Part shown: one piece after another, positions 36,865 to 45,038 of the stretch | Layout: each line of letters begins with the position of its first letter | Position numbering within the stretch: the first letter of the stretch is position 1 | From: B69-G16 sp964501905 | Lineage (GTDB): Archaea > Thermoproteota > Thermoprotei > Thermofilales > B69-G16 | DNA length: 64,000 nucleotides | Direction of reading: 5' to 3' | Assembly (NCBI GenBank): GCA_964501905.1 | Contig: CAZCTW010000009.1 | Span: forward strand, 21,594-85,593 | The notes under the pieces: generated by a model | What the model saw: only the letters and a program-made list of their open reading frames with translations | Databases searched by the model: none | What the model was told of the DNA's origin: nothing | Translations under genes and position numbers: made by a program

Positions 36865-36967
36865 CGCCGGGGCCGGGATTCGAACCCGGGCGTCCCTAAT
36901 GGGACACGGACTCTCACTGGGCGCCGTTAAGCTAGGCCCGCGCCTTAGTCCACTCGGCCACCCCGGC
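36865..36967 (-). tRNA. tRNA-Ser (TGA) with a 17-base intron
   Basis: Acceptor GCCGGGG/CCCCGGC with G73, long variable arm GTCCC-ATTA-GGGAC, anticodon stem CGGGC/GTCCG. Only splicing gives a normal loop: exon 1 ends CT, exon 2 begins TGAGA, so the loop is CTTGAGA with anticodon TGA. The intron is 36,917-36,933. Exon GGGC pairs with intron GCCC, bulges are CTA and AGT, a standard bulge-helix-bulge, but at the unusual 33/34 site. Confidence 0.88.
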
Positions 36968-37006
36968 GCAGTATTTTACTCGCAGCCCTGGGTAATTAAC
37001 GTTTCT

Positions 37007-37315
37007 CTACTTTAGCTCTATTTCTATTCTTACATTTGGAGGTACTCTAACTCTCATCAACTGCCTCATCGCACGTTCGTCCGCGTCCATATCGATTATT
37101 CTCTTATGTATTCTCATCTCCCAGTGATCGAAGGTGTGAGTTCCTTGGCCTGAAGGAGCCCTCCTAACAGTGACTACTAGCCTTTTAGTAGGCAGCGGTA
37201 TTGGCCCCCTCATTTTTACTCCTGTTTTCCTCGCTATTCTTCTTATCTCTTCACATACTTCATTAAGGTCTTTTACCGAAGTGCTGACTAGCTTTATCCT
37301 GACTATCCTCGGCAT
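37007..37315 (-). CDS. rps10: 30S ribosomal protein S10
   Basis: 102 aa. RIKLVSTSVKDLNEVCEEI, RGPIPLPTKRLVVTVRRAPSG and THTFDHWEMRIHKRIIDMD are S10 signatures, and the archaeal ending VRIEIELK is present. It lies 41 bases behind EF-1alpha, the gene order usual in crenarchaea, and is followed by tRNA-Ser. Confidence 0.96.
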   Translation of the reverse strand: MPRIVRIKLVSTSVKDLNEVCEEIRRIARKTGVKMRGPIPLPTKRLVVTVRRAPSGQGTHTFDHWEMRIHKRIIDMDADERAMRQLMRVRVPPNVRIEIELK

Positions 37316-37356
37316 AAGAATACCTCTGTAAAATTAGGTTTAATCAAAAATTAGTT

Positions 37357-38652
37357 TTATTCGATTTTTTTAATGTCTACTACTGTTCCTGCGGCTATCG
37401 TTCTTCCCGAGTCTCTTATGGCGAATCTACCTAGTTGGGGTATCTCTGAATACTTTTCAATTACTACCGGCTTCAGCGGCTTAAACCTGACTAAGGCGGC
37501 GTCTCCTTGCTTTATAAATGCTGGATTGTCTTCTATAGTGGCGCCGGTTCTTGGATCTATCTTCTTCTCGAGAGCTAAGAACCTAACGGGGACAGTCGCC
37601 GTGTGGACGTGTAGAACCGGGGTATAACCCGCTGCTATTGCTGTCGGGTGGTAGAGGACGAAGATTCGCCCTACGAATTCATCAGCTACAGTTGGCGGTT
37701 TATCGGGGTGTCCTGCCACATCGCCTCTCCGGATTTGATCTCTGGATACACCCTTTACGTTAAATCCTATATTGTCGCCGGGTATGGCTTGCTCTATTCT
37801 AACGTGGTGGGTTTCTATCGACTTAACCTCGCCGACTATCTTTGGAGGCATGAAGATTACTCTATCTCCCACTTTTAATACGCCAGTTTCAACTCTTCCC
37901 ACGGGAACTGTGCCCACACCCTTTATGCTGTAGACGTCTTGAATGGGAATTCTCAGTGGTTTGTCTATCGGTCTAACAGGTTCCTCGAATATGTCTAGGG
38001 CTTCAATTAGAGTGGGGCCTTTATACCAAGGCATCTTCTCGCTTCTCTTGATGATATTATCGCCGTAGAGGCCTGAAACAGGCACGAAGGGTATCTTCTC
38101 GACTTTATATCCTACCATCTTCAACAGTCTGGCGATGCCCTCTTTTACTTCTTTGTAGCGTTCCTCGCTATAATTGACCGTATCCATTTTGTTGATAGCG
38201 ACTACTATCTGGTTGATTCCCATCGTTTTGGCTAAGAATACGTGCTCTCTAGTTTGTCCGGCTGGGCTTATACCCGCTTCGTATTCACCCTCTTTAGCTG
38301 AGACTACCAGTAACGCGGCATCCGCTTGGCTAGCACCCGTAACCATGTTCTTAACGAAGTCTCTGTGACCAGGAGCGTCTATGATTGTGAATTCGTATTT
38401 ATTCGTCTCGAATTTGTAGAATCCTAGATCTATAGTTAGTCCTCTTTCTCTCTCTTCCTTATATTTGTCTAGGATCCAAGCGAACTTCCACGTTTCTCGG
38501 CCTAGACGTTTAGCTTGCTCTTCGTACTCCTTTATAGTTCTTTCGTCTACGAAGCCAGTAAGGTAAAGCACATGGCCCATTAATGTCGACTTTCCGTGAT
38601 CTACGTGCCCTATTACCACCAGGTTAAGGTGCGGTTTTTTCTTCTGAGACAT
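37357..38652 (-). CDS. tuf: Elongation factor 1-alpha
   Basis: 431-aa GTPase that brings aminoacyl-tRNA to the ribosome. GTPase motifs: G1 GHVDHGKST (residues 15-23), the switch region ERERGLTID, G3 DAPGHRDFVKNM, G4 NKMD and G5-type VPVSG, followed by the two beta-barrel domains. Upstream lies tRNA-Arg in the same direction, and S10 follows. Confidence 0.97.
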   Translation of the reverse strand: MSQKKKPHLNLVVIGHVDHGKSTLMGHVLYLTGFVDERTIKEYEEQAKRLGRETWKFAWILDKYKEERERGLTIDLGFYKFETNKYEFTIIDAPGHRDFVKNMVTGASQADAALLVVSAKEGEYEAGISPAGQTREHVFLAKTMGINQIVVAINKMDTVNYSEERYKEVKEGIARLLKMVGYKVEKIPFVPVSGLYGDNIIKRSEKMPWYKGPTLIEALDIFEEPVRPIDKPLRIPIQDVYSIKGVGTVPVGRVETGVLKVGDRVIFMPPKIVGEVKSIETHHVRIEQAIPGDNIGFNVKGVSRDQIRRGDVAGHPDKPPTVADEFVGRIFVLYHPTAIAAGYTPVLHVHTATVPVRFLALEKKIDPRTGATIEDNPAFIKQGDAALVRFKPLKPVVIEKYSEIPQLGRFAIRDSGRTIAAGTVVDIKKIE

Positions 38653-38753
38653 ACCTATCCCCTACGCGAGTCTGGTATGAGATATTCTCAGCATTATTTA
38701 AATCTTGCGTGTTAACAGCTAGAAAAAGGTTATTTCGGATTAAATATGACCAG

Positions 38754-38846
38754 CGGGCCCGCCGGGATTCGAACCCGGGACCACCGGCTGTCTACAATTT
38801 GGTAATTACCGCAGGCCGGCACTCTATCCAGCTGAGCTACGGGCCC
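38754..38846 (-). tRNA. tRNA-Arg (GCG) with a 19-base intron
   Basis: Acceptor GGGCCCG/CGGGCCC with G73, D arm GCTC/GAGT, anticodon stem CCGGC/GCCGG, mature loop CTGCGGA. The intron is 38,790-38,808 at the canonical 37/38 site. Exon CTGC pairs with intron GTAG, bulges are GGT and ACA, and the intron hairpin is AATT-ACCA-AATT. The T arm is standard. Confidence 0.9.
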
Positions 38847-38989
38847 ATGTCTACTTCCTCTATATAGTTTTTAAGACTTTCGTTTAATCGGTTCTGCTGA
38901 AACATAAGGTTGGCATTTGTGATATTGCAAAATATGGTATGGAAAGTTTCAAAAAGAATAAAAGCTATTTTTTAATTTGGTGTTTTAGA

Positions 38990-39766
38990 ATGGCAGAAGG
39001 ATATGAGTATATGGTAAAAGGACAAAAAGAGGCTAGAATAGGTTTAGACAGCGAAGAAGATATTATTCGTATGATAAATTTCAATGAAAAATTCCGTAAT
39101 TTATTAAAGGAGTGTCTTATAACACTCGGTTTTAATCCCAAAGAAAGGATAATAGCACGAAAGGATGGCGTGAAAACAGATATTCTCATACGAATCAATG
39201 AACAAGAAGAAATCGGTGTAAGTATAAAGTCAAGTACAAAAACTAGTTTTCATCAACTAGATAGAAGACGTCTTGAAGAGTGGAAAACGTTTCTGAACAT
39301 GCCGGATGAAATTTTTGAAATAATAAAGGAAGCAATATTGCGAATTGCTAGAAATTCTAGAAATAAATTCATATTAGAAAAAAATCAAGATAAAATAAGA
39401 AATTTCCTTGCTAAACATCTTCGTGAAATAATAAATGAAATATTTAGAAAAGGAGAGCAAAAATTGAAATTATTCATGATAAATGATAAAAGGAAAAGAA
39501 GAATATATATCTTTCATATGGATGATGTTCTTAACTTTCTGTTTAAAAATGCAAATAATAACATATCTTTTACAGAAAAAGGAATTATAAGACTTGGTAA
39601 CTTTATGACGATTCAAAGAAAAGGTGGTGATGGAAAACACATCACTATTCCCAAAACCGATTGGAGACATCCTGGCAATCAGCTGCAATTTAAGTTTTCT
39701 CCATTAAAATTTGCAGAATACATTGAATTAACAAAGGCAATTAAATTCTGTACTATAGATTACTGA
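38990..39766 (+). CDS. Putative type II restriction endonuclease
   Basis: 258 aa from the ATG (MAEGYEYMVKGQKEARIG) behind a GGTG element; an upstream ATG is less likely. The part GVKTDILIRINEQEEIGVSIK fits a PD-(D/E)XK-type core with Asp, the strand and a final Lys. The gene has low GC and much Lys/Asn, unlike its neighbours, and is convergent with the adjacent DNA methyltransferase with a 14-base overlap. Together they look like a transferred restriction-modification unit. The nuclease family is not named; the neighbour is the main evidence. Confidence 0.6.
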   Translation: MAEGYEYMVKGQKEARIGLDSEEDIIRMINFNEKFRNLLKECLITLGFNPKERIIARKDGVKTDILIRINEQEEIGVSIKSSTKTSFHQLDRRRLEEWKTFLNMPDEIFEIIKEAILRIARNSRNKFILEKNQDKIRNFLAKHLREIINEIFRKGEQKLKLFMINDKRKRRIYIFHMDDVLNFLFKNANNNISFTEKGIIRLGNFMTIQRKGGDGKHITIPKTDWRHPGNQLQFKFSPLKFAEYIELTKAIKFCTIDY

Positions 39767-41822
39767 ATAATGCTTGATATAAGTCACTAATGATTTTTTC
39801 TGGGTTTTCAATACCGATAAGTTTGGCTATGGAGAGATCAAGTTTGTATCTATATTCTTTGTTTAATTGTTCCCATAAAGGTGGAAGAGGTTTATTTAAC
39901 ACTTTGTTAACGTTTTCAATAACTTCTACCATTGCTTCTTTATTTATCGCATTTATATTGACTATAGGCAATTCAACATAGTCATTTTCTAGAAATCTAG
40001 TCCATGTTTCTGAAATTCTTCTACCCAGTAACATTAGAACTGAAATAAAAATTGTGCTATTAAACCAACCAATGAGAAGCTTTGAAAGAGTTTCATCATT
40101 GTTTCTAACAATGTAAAAATTCTTAGAAGCAGCTACCTTTTCTTTTGTGTAATTCGCAAATACACTTCTATTTTTGAATAGCAAATCTACTTTATCAGGA
40201 ACAAAAACTTGTCCAAATGGTTTCTTAATTGTTATTTGTTTATGAACATGACTATACCAGTATTTGCCGTAGGCATTTATAGCTGGTTTTGCTGTACCCG
40301 AACTAAAACCCCACCTAATATATTCACGAAGATCACTTGGCAGCTTATTAATTTCAACTGGAGGAATTGAAAGCATGAACGTATTAACTTCGGCTTCAAT
40401 TTTATGGCTATAAAGGCTTGGCTTACGAAGAGTTTTTACTAAAAATTTTTTATTTAAGGATAATTCAGTTTTAGTTTCTAAGTATTGGATTTTCACAAAA
40501 TCACTTTCTTCTTTTGTGATTTTCCAGTATTTGTTTGGGATGAAAAAGAATTCAGGTCCGTACATCTCAACTCCTCTTATGATGCTACTCTTGCCAAGTA
40601 TATCGTTCCAATACCCTAATGTTCTCTTTTTCAATCCTTGTTTAAATATATTAACAATAATATTCCTGAGCTTACCCTCTCCGAATAAGGCTAGCCAATT
40701 AATGTCTAAGAATCGTGGCAAATTATGAAGATTTATCGTATTCGCATATGGTTTTCTAACATCTCTTTTATTCATAATAATCTTAGCTACTTCTTCGATG
40801 TTATTATTCAACTCAATAAATACTGTTGATCTGTCTTTATTATCGCCTTTAACAGCTACTATGATCACTTCTTTAAATCCACTATCCTCTGAGAATGATG
40901 CTCTTGATTTGCACTCTACCATGGCATATATTCCATATTTCTTTCTTAGCAAGGATTTGTATCCTCTTCCATATATAGTATAAAATGTAGAAGCTGGAAG
41001 TACCGATATGAGCAAACCACCACTATTTAAAATATAATCACAAAGAAACATAGACAAAGTTTGAAGACTCACTTCCCTTCGAGTTATGTACTTTTCATAT
41101 CCTAATTTTTCTATAATTGTAAGAAGATAGTTTCGATACTTCTTTTCTAAATATTTCCATCGAGTAAAGGGAGGGTTCGTTAGGATAACATCTGCCTTTG
41201 GCAATTCGCATTGTATAACAAATGGTGAAGAAACCTTGGATATTTCTTTGAATGCATCTCCAACTATTACAGTAACAATATCCTTTTTCCCCTTCGTTAC
41301 ATGTAATAGCGATGCATAAGCAACTAGAGCTGGTAAGGGTAATGGTTCTATACCCCATGCTTTCTGTACTTTTTCTACTCCTATTTTTTTAATGGCAGTT
41401 GTTAATGTGGAGCCAGAACCAAGAAATGGATCCGCAAGAACGACTTTTTCGTTTCTTGAGCGTTTTAGAAATTCTTCAACAACTAGTGCCATAAGATTCG
41501 TTCCCTGTTGTATAGTATAATATGCTGCAAATTTCTTCCTCTTTTCTTGGGGGATTAACTTTTGGACTCTTACTTGACATTCCTCAATTGAAAGATTTAT
41601 TTTCTGTATTTCCGATTTGATAAATCTAATTTCAGTAGAGTCTAATTTTCTTAAATTTGGTAATATTGGAGCATTCCATGATGCTAATGACTCTATGTCA
41701 TCTTCATCACTGTATTTTAATATAGTAGCTAGGGCAGTGATAAAAATTCTGAAACTTTCTTTGCTAACAGGCTCTATTCCTAACTTTTCTAGTATTTTAT
41801 TAGCTCTCATCTTTCTTTTCAC
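39753..41822 (-). CDS. Adenine-specific DNA methyltransferase (type II R-M)
   Basis: 689 aa. Motif I DPFLGSGSTLT (AdoMet-binding, about residue 134) and motif IV TNPPFTRWKYL (catalytic NPPF, about 215) in the gamma-type order, followed by a long target-recognition part with NRSVFANYTKEKVAASKNF. Overlaps the upstream AbrB-type gene by 23 bases, so translation is coupled. Low GC and high Lys/Ile mark the unit as foreign-like. It should protect the site cut by the convergent nuclease; the recognition sequence is unknown. Confidence 0.85.
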   Translation of the reverse strand: MKRKMRANKILEKLGIEPVSKESFRIFITALATILKYSDEDDIESLASWNAPILPNLRKLDSTEIRFIKSEIQKINLSIEECQVRVQKLIPQEKRKKFAAYYTIQQGTNLMALVVEEFLKRSRNEKVVLADPFLGSGSTLTTAIKKIGVEKVQKAWGIEPLPLPALVAYASLLHVTKGKKDIVTVIVGDAFKEISKVSSPFVIQCELPKADVILTNPPFTRWKYLEKKYRNYLLTIIEKLGYEKYITRREVSLQTLSMFLCDYILNSGGLLISVLPASTFYTIYGRGYKSLLRKKYGIYAMVECKSRASFSEDSGFKEVIIVAVKGDNKDRSTVFIELNNNIEEVAKIIMNKRDVRKPYANTINLHNLPRFLDINWLALFGEGKLRNIIVNIFKQGLKKRTLGYWNDILGKSSIIRGVEMYGPEFFFIPNKYWKITKEESDFVKIQYLETKTELSLNKKFLVKTLRKPSLYSHKIEAEVNTFMLSIPPVEINKLPSDLREYIRWGFSSGTAKPAINAYGKYWYSHVHKQITIKKPFGQVFVPDKVDLLFKNRSVFANYTKEKVAASKNFYIVRNNDETLSKLLIGWFNSTIFISVLMLLGRRISETWTRFLENDYVELPIVNINAINKEAMVEVIENVNKVLNKPLPPLWEQLNKEYRYKLDLSIAKLIGIENPEKIISDLYQALFSNL

Positions 41823-41994
41823 CTTTCTTCAACGGTTTTACAACAATTATAAGCTCTCCGCCTTCGGCTCTGATTTCCCAGCTAAGTTTGTCTCCCTTTG
41901 AAAGGTTAAACTGTTTAACGATTCCCATAGGAATAGTTGTTCTTAAAGACTTGCTTTTTGATGTAGCCTTAGTAAGCACGGTGATCTCTCCCAT
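41800..41994 (-). CDS. AbrB/SpoVT-type DNA-binding regulator of the R-M unit
   Basis: 64 aa: SLRTTIPMGIVKQFNLSKGDKLSWEIRAEGGELIIVV is the AbrB swapped-hairpin fold, with a basic tail KPLKKGEKKDES. It is the first gene before the methyltransferase, with overlapping ends. Its upstream region holds four copies of a TAGGTAAA word around the TATA box. This supports a controller role that times methyltransferase expression, as C proteins do in other R-M systems; the mechanism is inferred. Confidence 0.7.
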   Translation of the reverse strand: MGEITVLTKATSKSKSLRTTIPMGIVKQFNLSKGDKLSWEIRAEGGELIIVVKPLKKGEKKDES

Positions 41995-42016
41995 TGTTAA
42001 TAACCCATCATAATTA

Positions 42017-42085
42017 TAGGTAAAACTATTTATAAAGATTTTGATATAAGATTTTACCTAATAATAGGTAAAATACTAGGTAAAG
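42017..42085 (-). promoter_or_regulatory. R-M operon promoter with TAGGTAAA operator repeats
   Basis: TAGGTAAAA at 42,017-42,025; ATTTTACCTA-ataa-TAGGTAAAAT, a perfect 10-base-arm palindrome at 42,051-42,074; and TAGGTAAAG at 42,077-42,085. The minus-strand TATA box TTTATAAAT (42,028-42,036) lies between the first copy and the palindrome. Copies thus flank TATA on both sides, as expected for an autoregulated promoter of the AbrB-type gene. Confidence 0.6.
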
Positions 42086-42287
42086 TGGTTGGCATAGAGA
42101 TTACGCCGATATTAGGGAAACCTAAAAATAAAAGAGCAATAAGTGGTTAGGCCTGCTAAAGGAAGGTCTAGATCCCCAAATATAACCCCGCTTGCAAAAA
42201 CCTTAGTGTTTTAATAGAACCTGTCTAGTCGGCGTCGCCTATAGTGTTCTGAGTTAAGTAACCGTTTGAACTTAGGTTATTGCTCGG
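42086..42287. other. Gene-free interval beside the R-M unit
   Basis: No gene or RNA structure recognised between the operator repeats and the 3' end of the THUMP methyltransferase gene. Confidence 0.4.
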
Positions 42288-43325
42288 CTAAGACTTTACC
42301 GCTACTATAATGAAGGACGTTATCCCACCGTGTTTTACGGTATACGTTTTCCTTAAAGCAAAACCATGTTTATTCAAGATACTTGTTAAGAGTTTTTTAC
42401 GAGGAGTTAAGACACATAGAACTCCATTTTTTCTTAAGAGTTTATGTGATTTTTTGGTTAAAAGATGGTAAAGAAGCGATATATCGTATATAGATTTCTC
42501 ACGTATACCGAAGGGAGGATTCGTAATTATCACGTCGAAAAATGAGGAGGGGAAATGGCTATCCGCCTCTGCTATATCTAAAATTTCAAAGTTAACCTTT
42601 ACTCCTGCATGGTCAGCGTTTATAGTCGCGCCGGCTATATGTTGTGGGTTTATATCCGAGCCCCATGCTTCCACATCTGGATTAAGGTATTTACATTCAA
42701 TTAGGATTGTGCCGCTTCCACACATGGGGTCTAGGATTCTCTGCGCTTTTTCCACATCGGCAACCTTGCACATACAATATGCTATTAGAGGATTAAGTGA
42801 GGACGGATGTACATATACTTTATATCTCCTCTTGTGGAGGGCATTTAGACCTGTTAAATCAATTCCTAGACGATACTTATCTTCTATTACTTCAAGGTAA
42901 AAGATTATGTCAGGGTCGCTGAGAGATACCTCAGGTGTTGCTCCGACTAATTCTGACATTGTTCGTTGGATATTTTCGCCTAAGAAAGCCGCTAAATCGA
43001 CAGAGGAGAAGCAGTGCTCTCCAATACGTAAACTTCTAACCATAAAGGTCATTCGCGGACCAAGGAAATCGTAGAGTGTTTTACCGTCTACCCTGATAGC
43101 GATTTTATCCTTCGTCGTTTTGCCCTTTTGAAACAGAAGTATTACACGTTCAATGCATCTAAGCTCGTGCATTTCTTGAAGAATAGAGTAGTCATCTTCA
43201 AGAAACACATAAACTCTACCGCTGAGCCTTCTATAATAGACGTCCTTAATCGATCTTATTTTCCTCATTAGTTCATCTTCGACAATTTCCTCTAAGCCGG
43301 GTATGGTAGTTAATAGAACCAGCAT
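42288..43325 (-). CDS. THUMP-domain tRNA (guanine-N2) methyltransferase, Trm14-like
   Basis: 345 aa. N-terminal THUMP region (about residues 1-160), then a Rossmann methyltransferase: the start NPLIAYCMCKVADVEKAQR, motif I DPMCGSGTILIE (about 197-208) and catalytic NPPFGIREK (about 268-276). The Trm14/TrmN group makes m2G6 in tRNA, while Trm-G10 enzymes make m2G10/m22G10; the DPMCGSG form fits Trm14. Overlaps the end of the next upstream gene by 1 base. Confidence 0.85.
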   Translation of the reverse strand: MLVLLTTIPGLEEIVEDELMRKIRSIKDVYYRRLSGRVYVFLEDDYSILQEMHELRCIERVILLFQKGKTTKDKIAIRVDGKTLYDFLGPRMTFMVRSLRIGEHCFSSVDLAAFLGENIQRTMSELVGATPEVSLSDPDIIFYLEVIEDKYRLGIDLTGLNALHKRRYKVYVHPSSLNPLIAYCMCKVADVEKAQRILDPMCGSGTILIECKYLNPDVEAWGSDINPQHIAGATINADHAGVKVNFEILDIAEADSHFPSSFFDVIITNPPFGIREKSIYDISLLYHLLTKKSHKLLRKNGVLCVLTPRKKLLTSILNKHGFALRKTYTVKHGGITSFIIVAVKS

Positions 43326-43714
43326 TATTTTCTTCCGTATATCAACGAAAGGAAATACAAAAATTTTTCCCTTAGGAAGTTTCGTGCAAAGCTCGTGTCG
43401 TAAGCGAGGAATGTGTTGTAGTGGAAAGCGGTCATAAGACCTAGGAATATCTTTTCTAGTAGTTTTATTGGAAGAAAGGAACCCTTTATGACGACACGGT
43501 GCCCATCATCTACAAGTACTCCATCATCTATTTCTACCATGTGTTTGCTATTTTTTAACATTTTATTGTATTCCTTGTCTTCTACAAAAAGGACTAATAT
43601 GTATTCGGGTACTTGATAGCCGTTTTCTTCCGCGACGGCTCTCGCAATAGTAATAACTTGTTCTGCCTCTTTCAGTGTTAAAGATGTCTTTTCAAGTCCG
43701 CATATTTCGAACAA
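43325..43714 (-). CDS. Conserved hypothetical protein
   Basis: 129 aa, soluble. Features: VITIARAVAEENGYQVPEYI, a stretch GVLVDDGHRVVIKGSF, and an aromatic C-terminus ending FLSLIYGRK. No family recognised. Coupled to the THUMP methyltransferase by overlap, so a tRNA-modification or RNA-related helper role is possible. Confidence 0.55.
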   Translation of the reverse strand: MFEICGLEKTSLTLKEAEQVITIARAVAEENGYQVPEYILVLFVEDKEYNKMLKNSKHMVEIDDGVLVDDGHRVVIKGSFLPIKLLEKIFLGLMTAFHYNTFLAYDTSFARNFLREKFLYFLSLIYGRK

Positions 43715-43759
43715 TTTTATCGTTATTCTTATAGGCTAACCATATTTTATTTGTTATCC

Positions 43760-44152
43760 TCACAGGTTTTTGTGCTTGGTTATTATGGGAATTATCGCTT
43801 TTAAGTAAGAGCTTTTTAAGGGTTTTTTCCTCTTTCCTTTAGCTATTAGCCATAGAGCACTAGTTTTCGTTATCATATACTTTACGCCATGGCTAGTCCG
43901 GCTATACACGTCAATTAATCCTTCCCTGTGTAAATTTTCTAGAATATCCTTAACTAAAGTCAGTATAACTGGCTGTGCTGGGAGTCCGGCTGATACAGCT
44001 ATTTTCTTGGCGGTAAACGTTATCGCGCTACCTTTGGTTTTGCGTATAAAGGAGATTATGGTTAGGACCACAAGAGCTTTAACTTCTTCATAGCTCCTAT
44101 AGAGTATGTCGGCTCTCTTGAATCTAGCCGTCATGAAGCTATTCTCAATCAT
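43760..44152 (-). CDS. Hypothetical wHTH-like protein
   Basis: 130 aa (an internal Met at MTARFKRADILYR may be the true start, 124 aa). A helical region with ITFTAKKIAVSAGLPAQPVI followed by LVKDILENLHREGLIDVYSR and a beta-hairpin TSHGVKYMI fits a winged helix. The C-terminal tail is basic. It could regulate the downstream THUMP gene pair or bind nucleic acid. Confidence 0.5.
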   Translation of the reverse strand: MIENSFMTARFKRADILYRSYEEVKALVVLTIISFIRKTKGSAITFTAKKIAVSAGLPAQPVILTLVKDILENLHREGLIDVYSRTSHGVKYMITKTSALWLIAKGKRKKPLKSSYLKAIIPIITKHKNL

Positions 44153-44485
44153 TATTTTAAAATATTAGCGGCTTTTTCCGCGACAAATATATATAGATAT
44201 TATCATATGCAAGAGGTCTGCATTATGAAAGTGAATACTTTAGGTTGTTTTAGTGATAGAGAATGATAGCTATGGAGCTTGACACCCACAACATAATGCC
44301 GCCGCGGGAATTCCTGCCAAGAATATCAACGTGTCAAAAATATTAAAACTATCGTTAAAAATTTGTTAGTATCGTCAACGTCTTGTAGAATCCGCTGCTG
44401 AAATTTTACTTTACAGACTTGCTTGTACTTTGCCGCAAACTGGTTAATGCGTAATAAATCGCTTGACTTGCTAAAGGTTTTGCGG
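44153..44485. other. Gene-free region
   Basis: About 330 bases upstream of the S17e leader promoter. No reading frame or structure that I recognise; a GC-rich piece near 44,300 is the only marked composition change. Confidence 0.4.
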
Positions 44486-44493
44486 TTTATATA
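44486..44493 (+). promoter_or_regulatory. TATA box before a structured leader and S17e
   Basis: TTTATATA, about 25 bases before the predicted transcript start near 44,512, far upstream of the S17e coding start at 44,710. Confidence 0.5.
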
Positions 44494-44540
44494 GGGAGTG
44501 TTTAAGCGTGGCAGCTAAACTTGACATGTTAATTTGCCGA

Positions 44541-44666
44541 GACCCTACTCTACTTCTGTAAAGGCAGAGAAGTAAAGGTCAGGTTGCAGAAATGTAGTGG
44601 TGGGAACTAACGGCGTTCTGCTCGATAACTATCCGACTAAGTCGAGGAAACCCCTAGAACTAAGGG
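44541..44666 (+). ncRNA. Candidate structured RNA or S17e leader
   Basis: Four stems follow each other: GACC..GGTC enclosing TACTTCT/AGAAGTA (44,541-44,580), GCAGAA/TTCTGC (44,586-44,621), TCGA-type stem CTCGA/TCGAG (44,621-44,646) and CCC-TAG/CTA-A-GGG (44,652-44,666). A TATA box lies upstream and the S17e start 43 bases downstream. It could be a stable RNA processed from the transcript or a regulatory leader (ribosomal-protein autoregulation). No family recognised. Confidence 0.4.
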
Positions 44667-44709
44667 AAAAATATTAAAGAGTGTTGTGGAAGGTTGTCTC
44701 GGTGGTATC

Positions 44710-44928
44710 TTGGGGAAAGTAAGACCTTTGTACATAAAGAGGGCTGCAAGGAAGTTGCTCGAAAGCTATCGAGATAAGTTCACAGACGATTTTGAGCATA
44801 ACAAGCGAATGGTTACAGAGTTGACGGATATAAAATCTAAGACTTTAAGGAATCGCGTAGCAGGCTATATTACACGACTAGTCAAAATTGAAAAGCGAAG
44901 ACAAGAGCAGAAAGCCATAGTCGAGTAG
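44710..44928 (+). CDS. rps17e: 30S ribosomal protein S17e
   Basis: 72 aa from TTG: GKVRPLYIKRAARKLLES, FTDDFEHNKRMVTELTDI and RNRVAGYITRLVKIEKR are S17e signatures. The TTG is chosen because a GGTGGT site lies 4 bases before it and because S17e proteins begin MGKVR; the in-frame GTG upstream would add a foreign-looking EGCLGGI. Confidence 0.93.
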   Translation: MGKVRPLYIKRAARKLLESYRDKFTDDFEHNKRMVTELTDIKSKTLRNRVAGYITRLVKIEKRRQEQKAIVE

Positions 44929-44985
44929 TAAAGCACTATTACCTTAGTAGAATAGGTATATAAGCTTCTCTCAAAATTAAATATA

Positions 44986-45036
44986 CGATGAGGAAACTGA
45001 CCTGCACTGACGCGTGATGATGTGTACCTCCACTGA
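44986..45036 (+). ncRNA. C/D box sRNA
   Basis: Box C CGATGA (44,986-44,991), D' CTGA (45,007-45,010), C' TGATGA (45,015-45,020), D CTGA (45,033-45,036). The intervals of 12-15 bases have guide length, and the D'-C' gap is 4 bases, as in archaeal dual guides. TATATAAGC at about 44,957 is a suitable promoter. The 3' end lies just before the convergent trmI stop. Confidence 0.7.
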
Positions 45037-45038
45037 TT

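Noticed and set aside
44541..44666. RNase P RNA or SRP RNA
   Set aside because: No conserved P4 or helix-8 sequence that I know; the GAGGAAAC piece alone is too short to support it.
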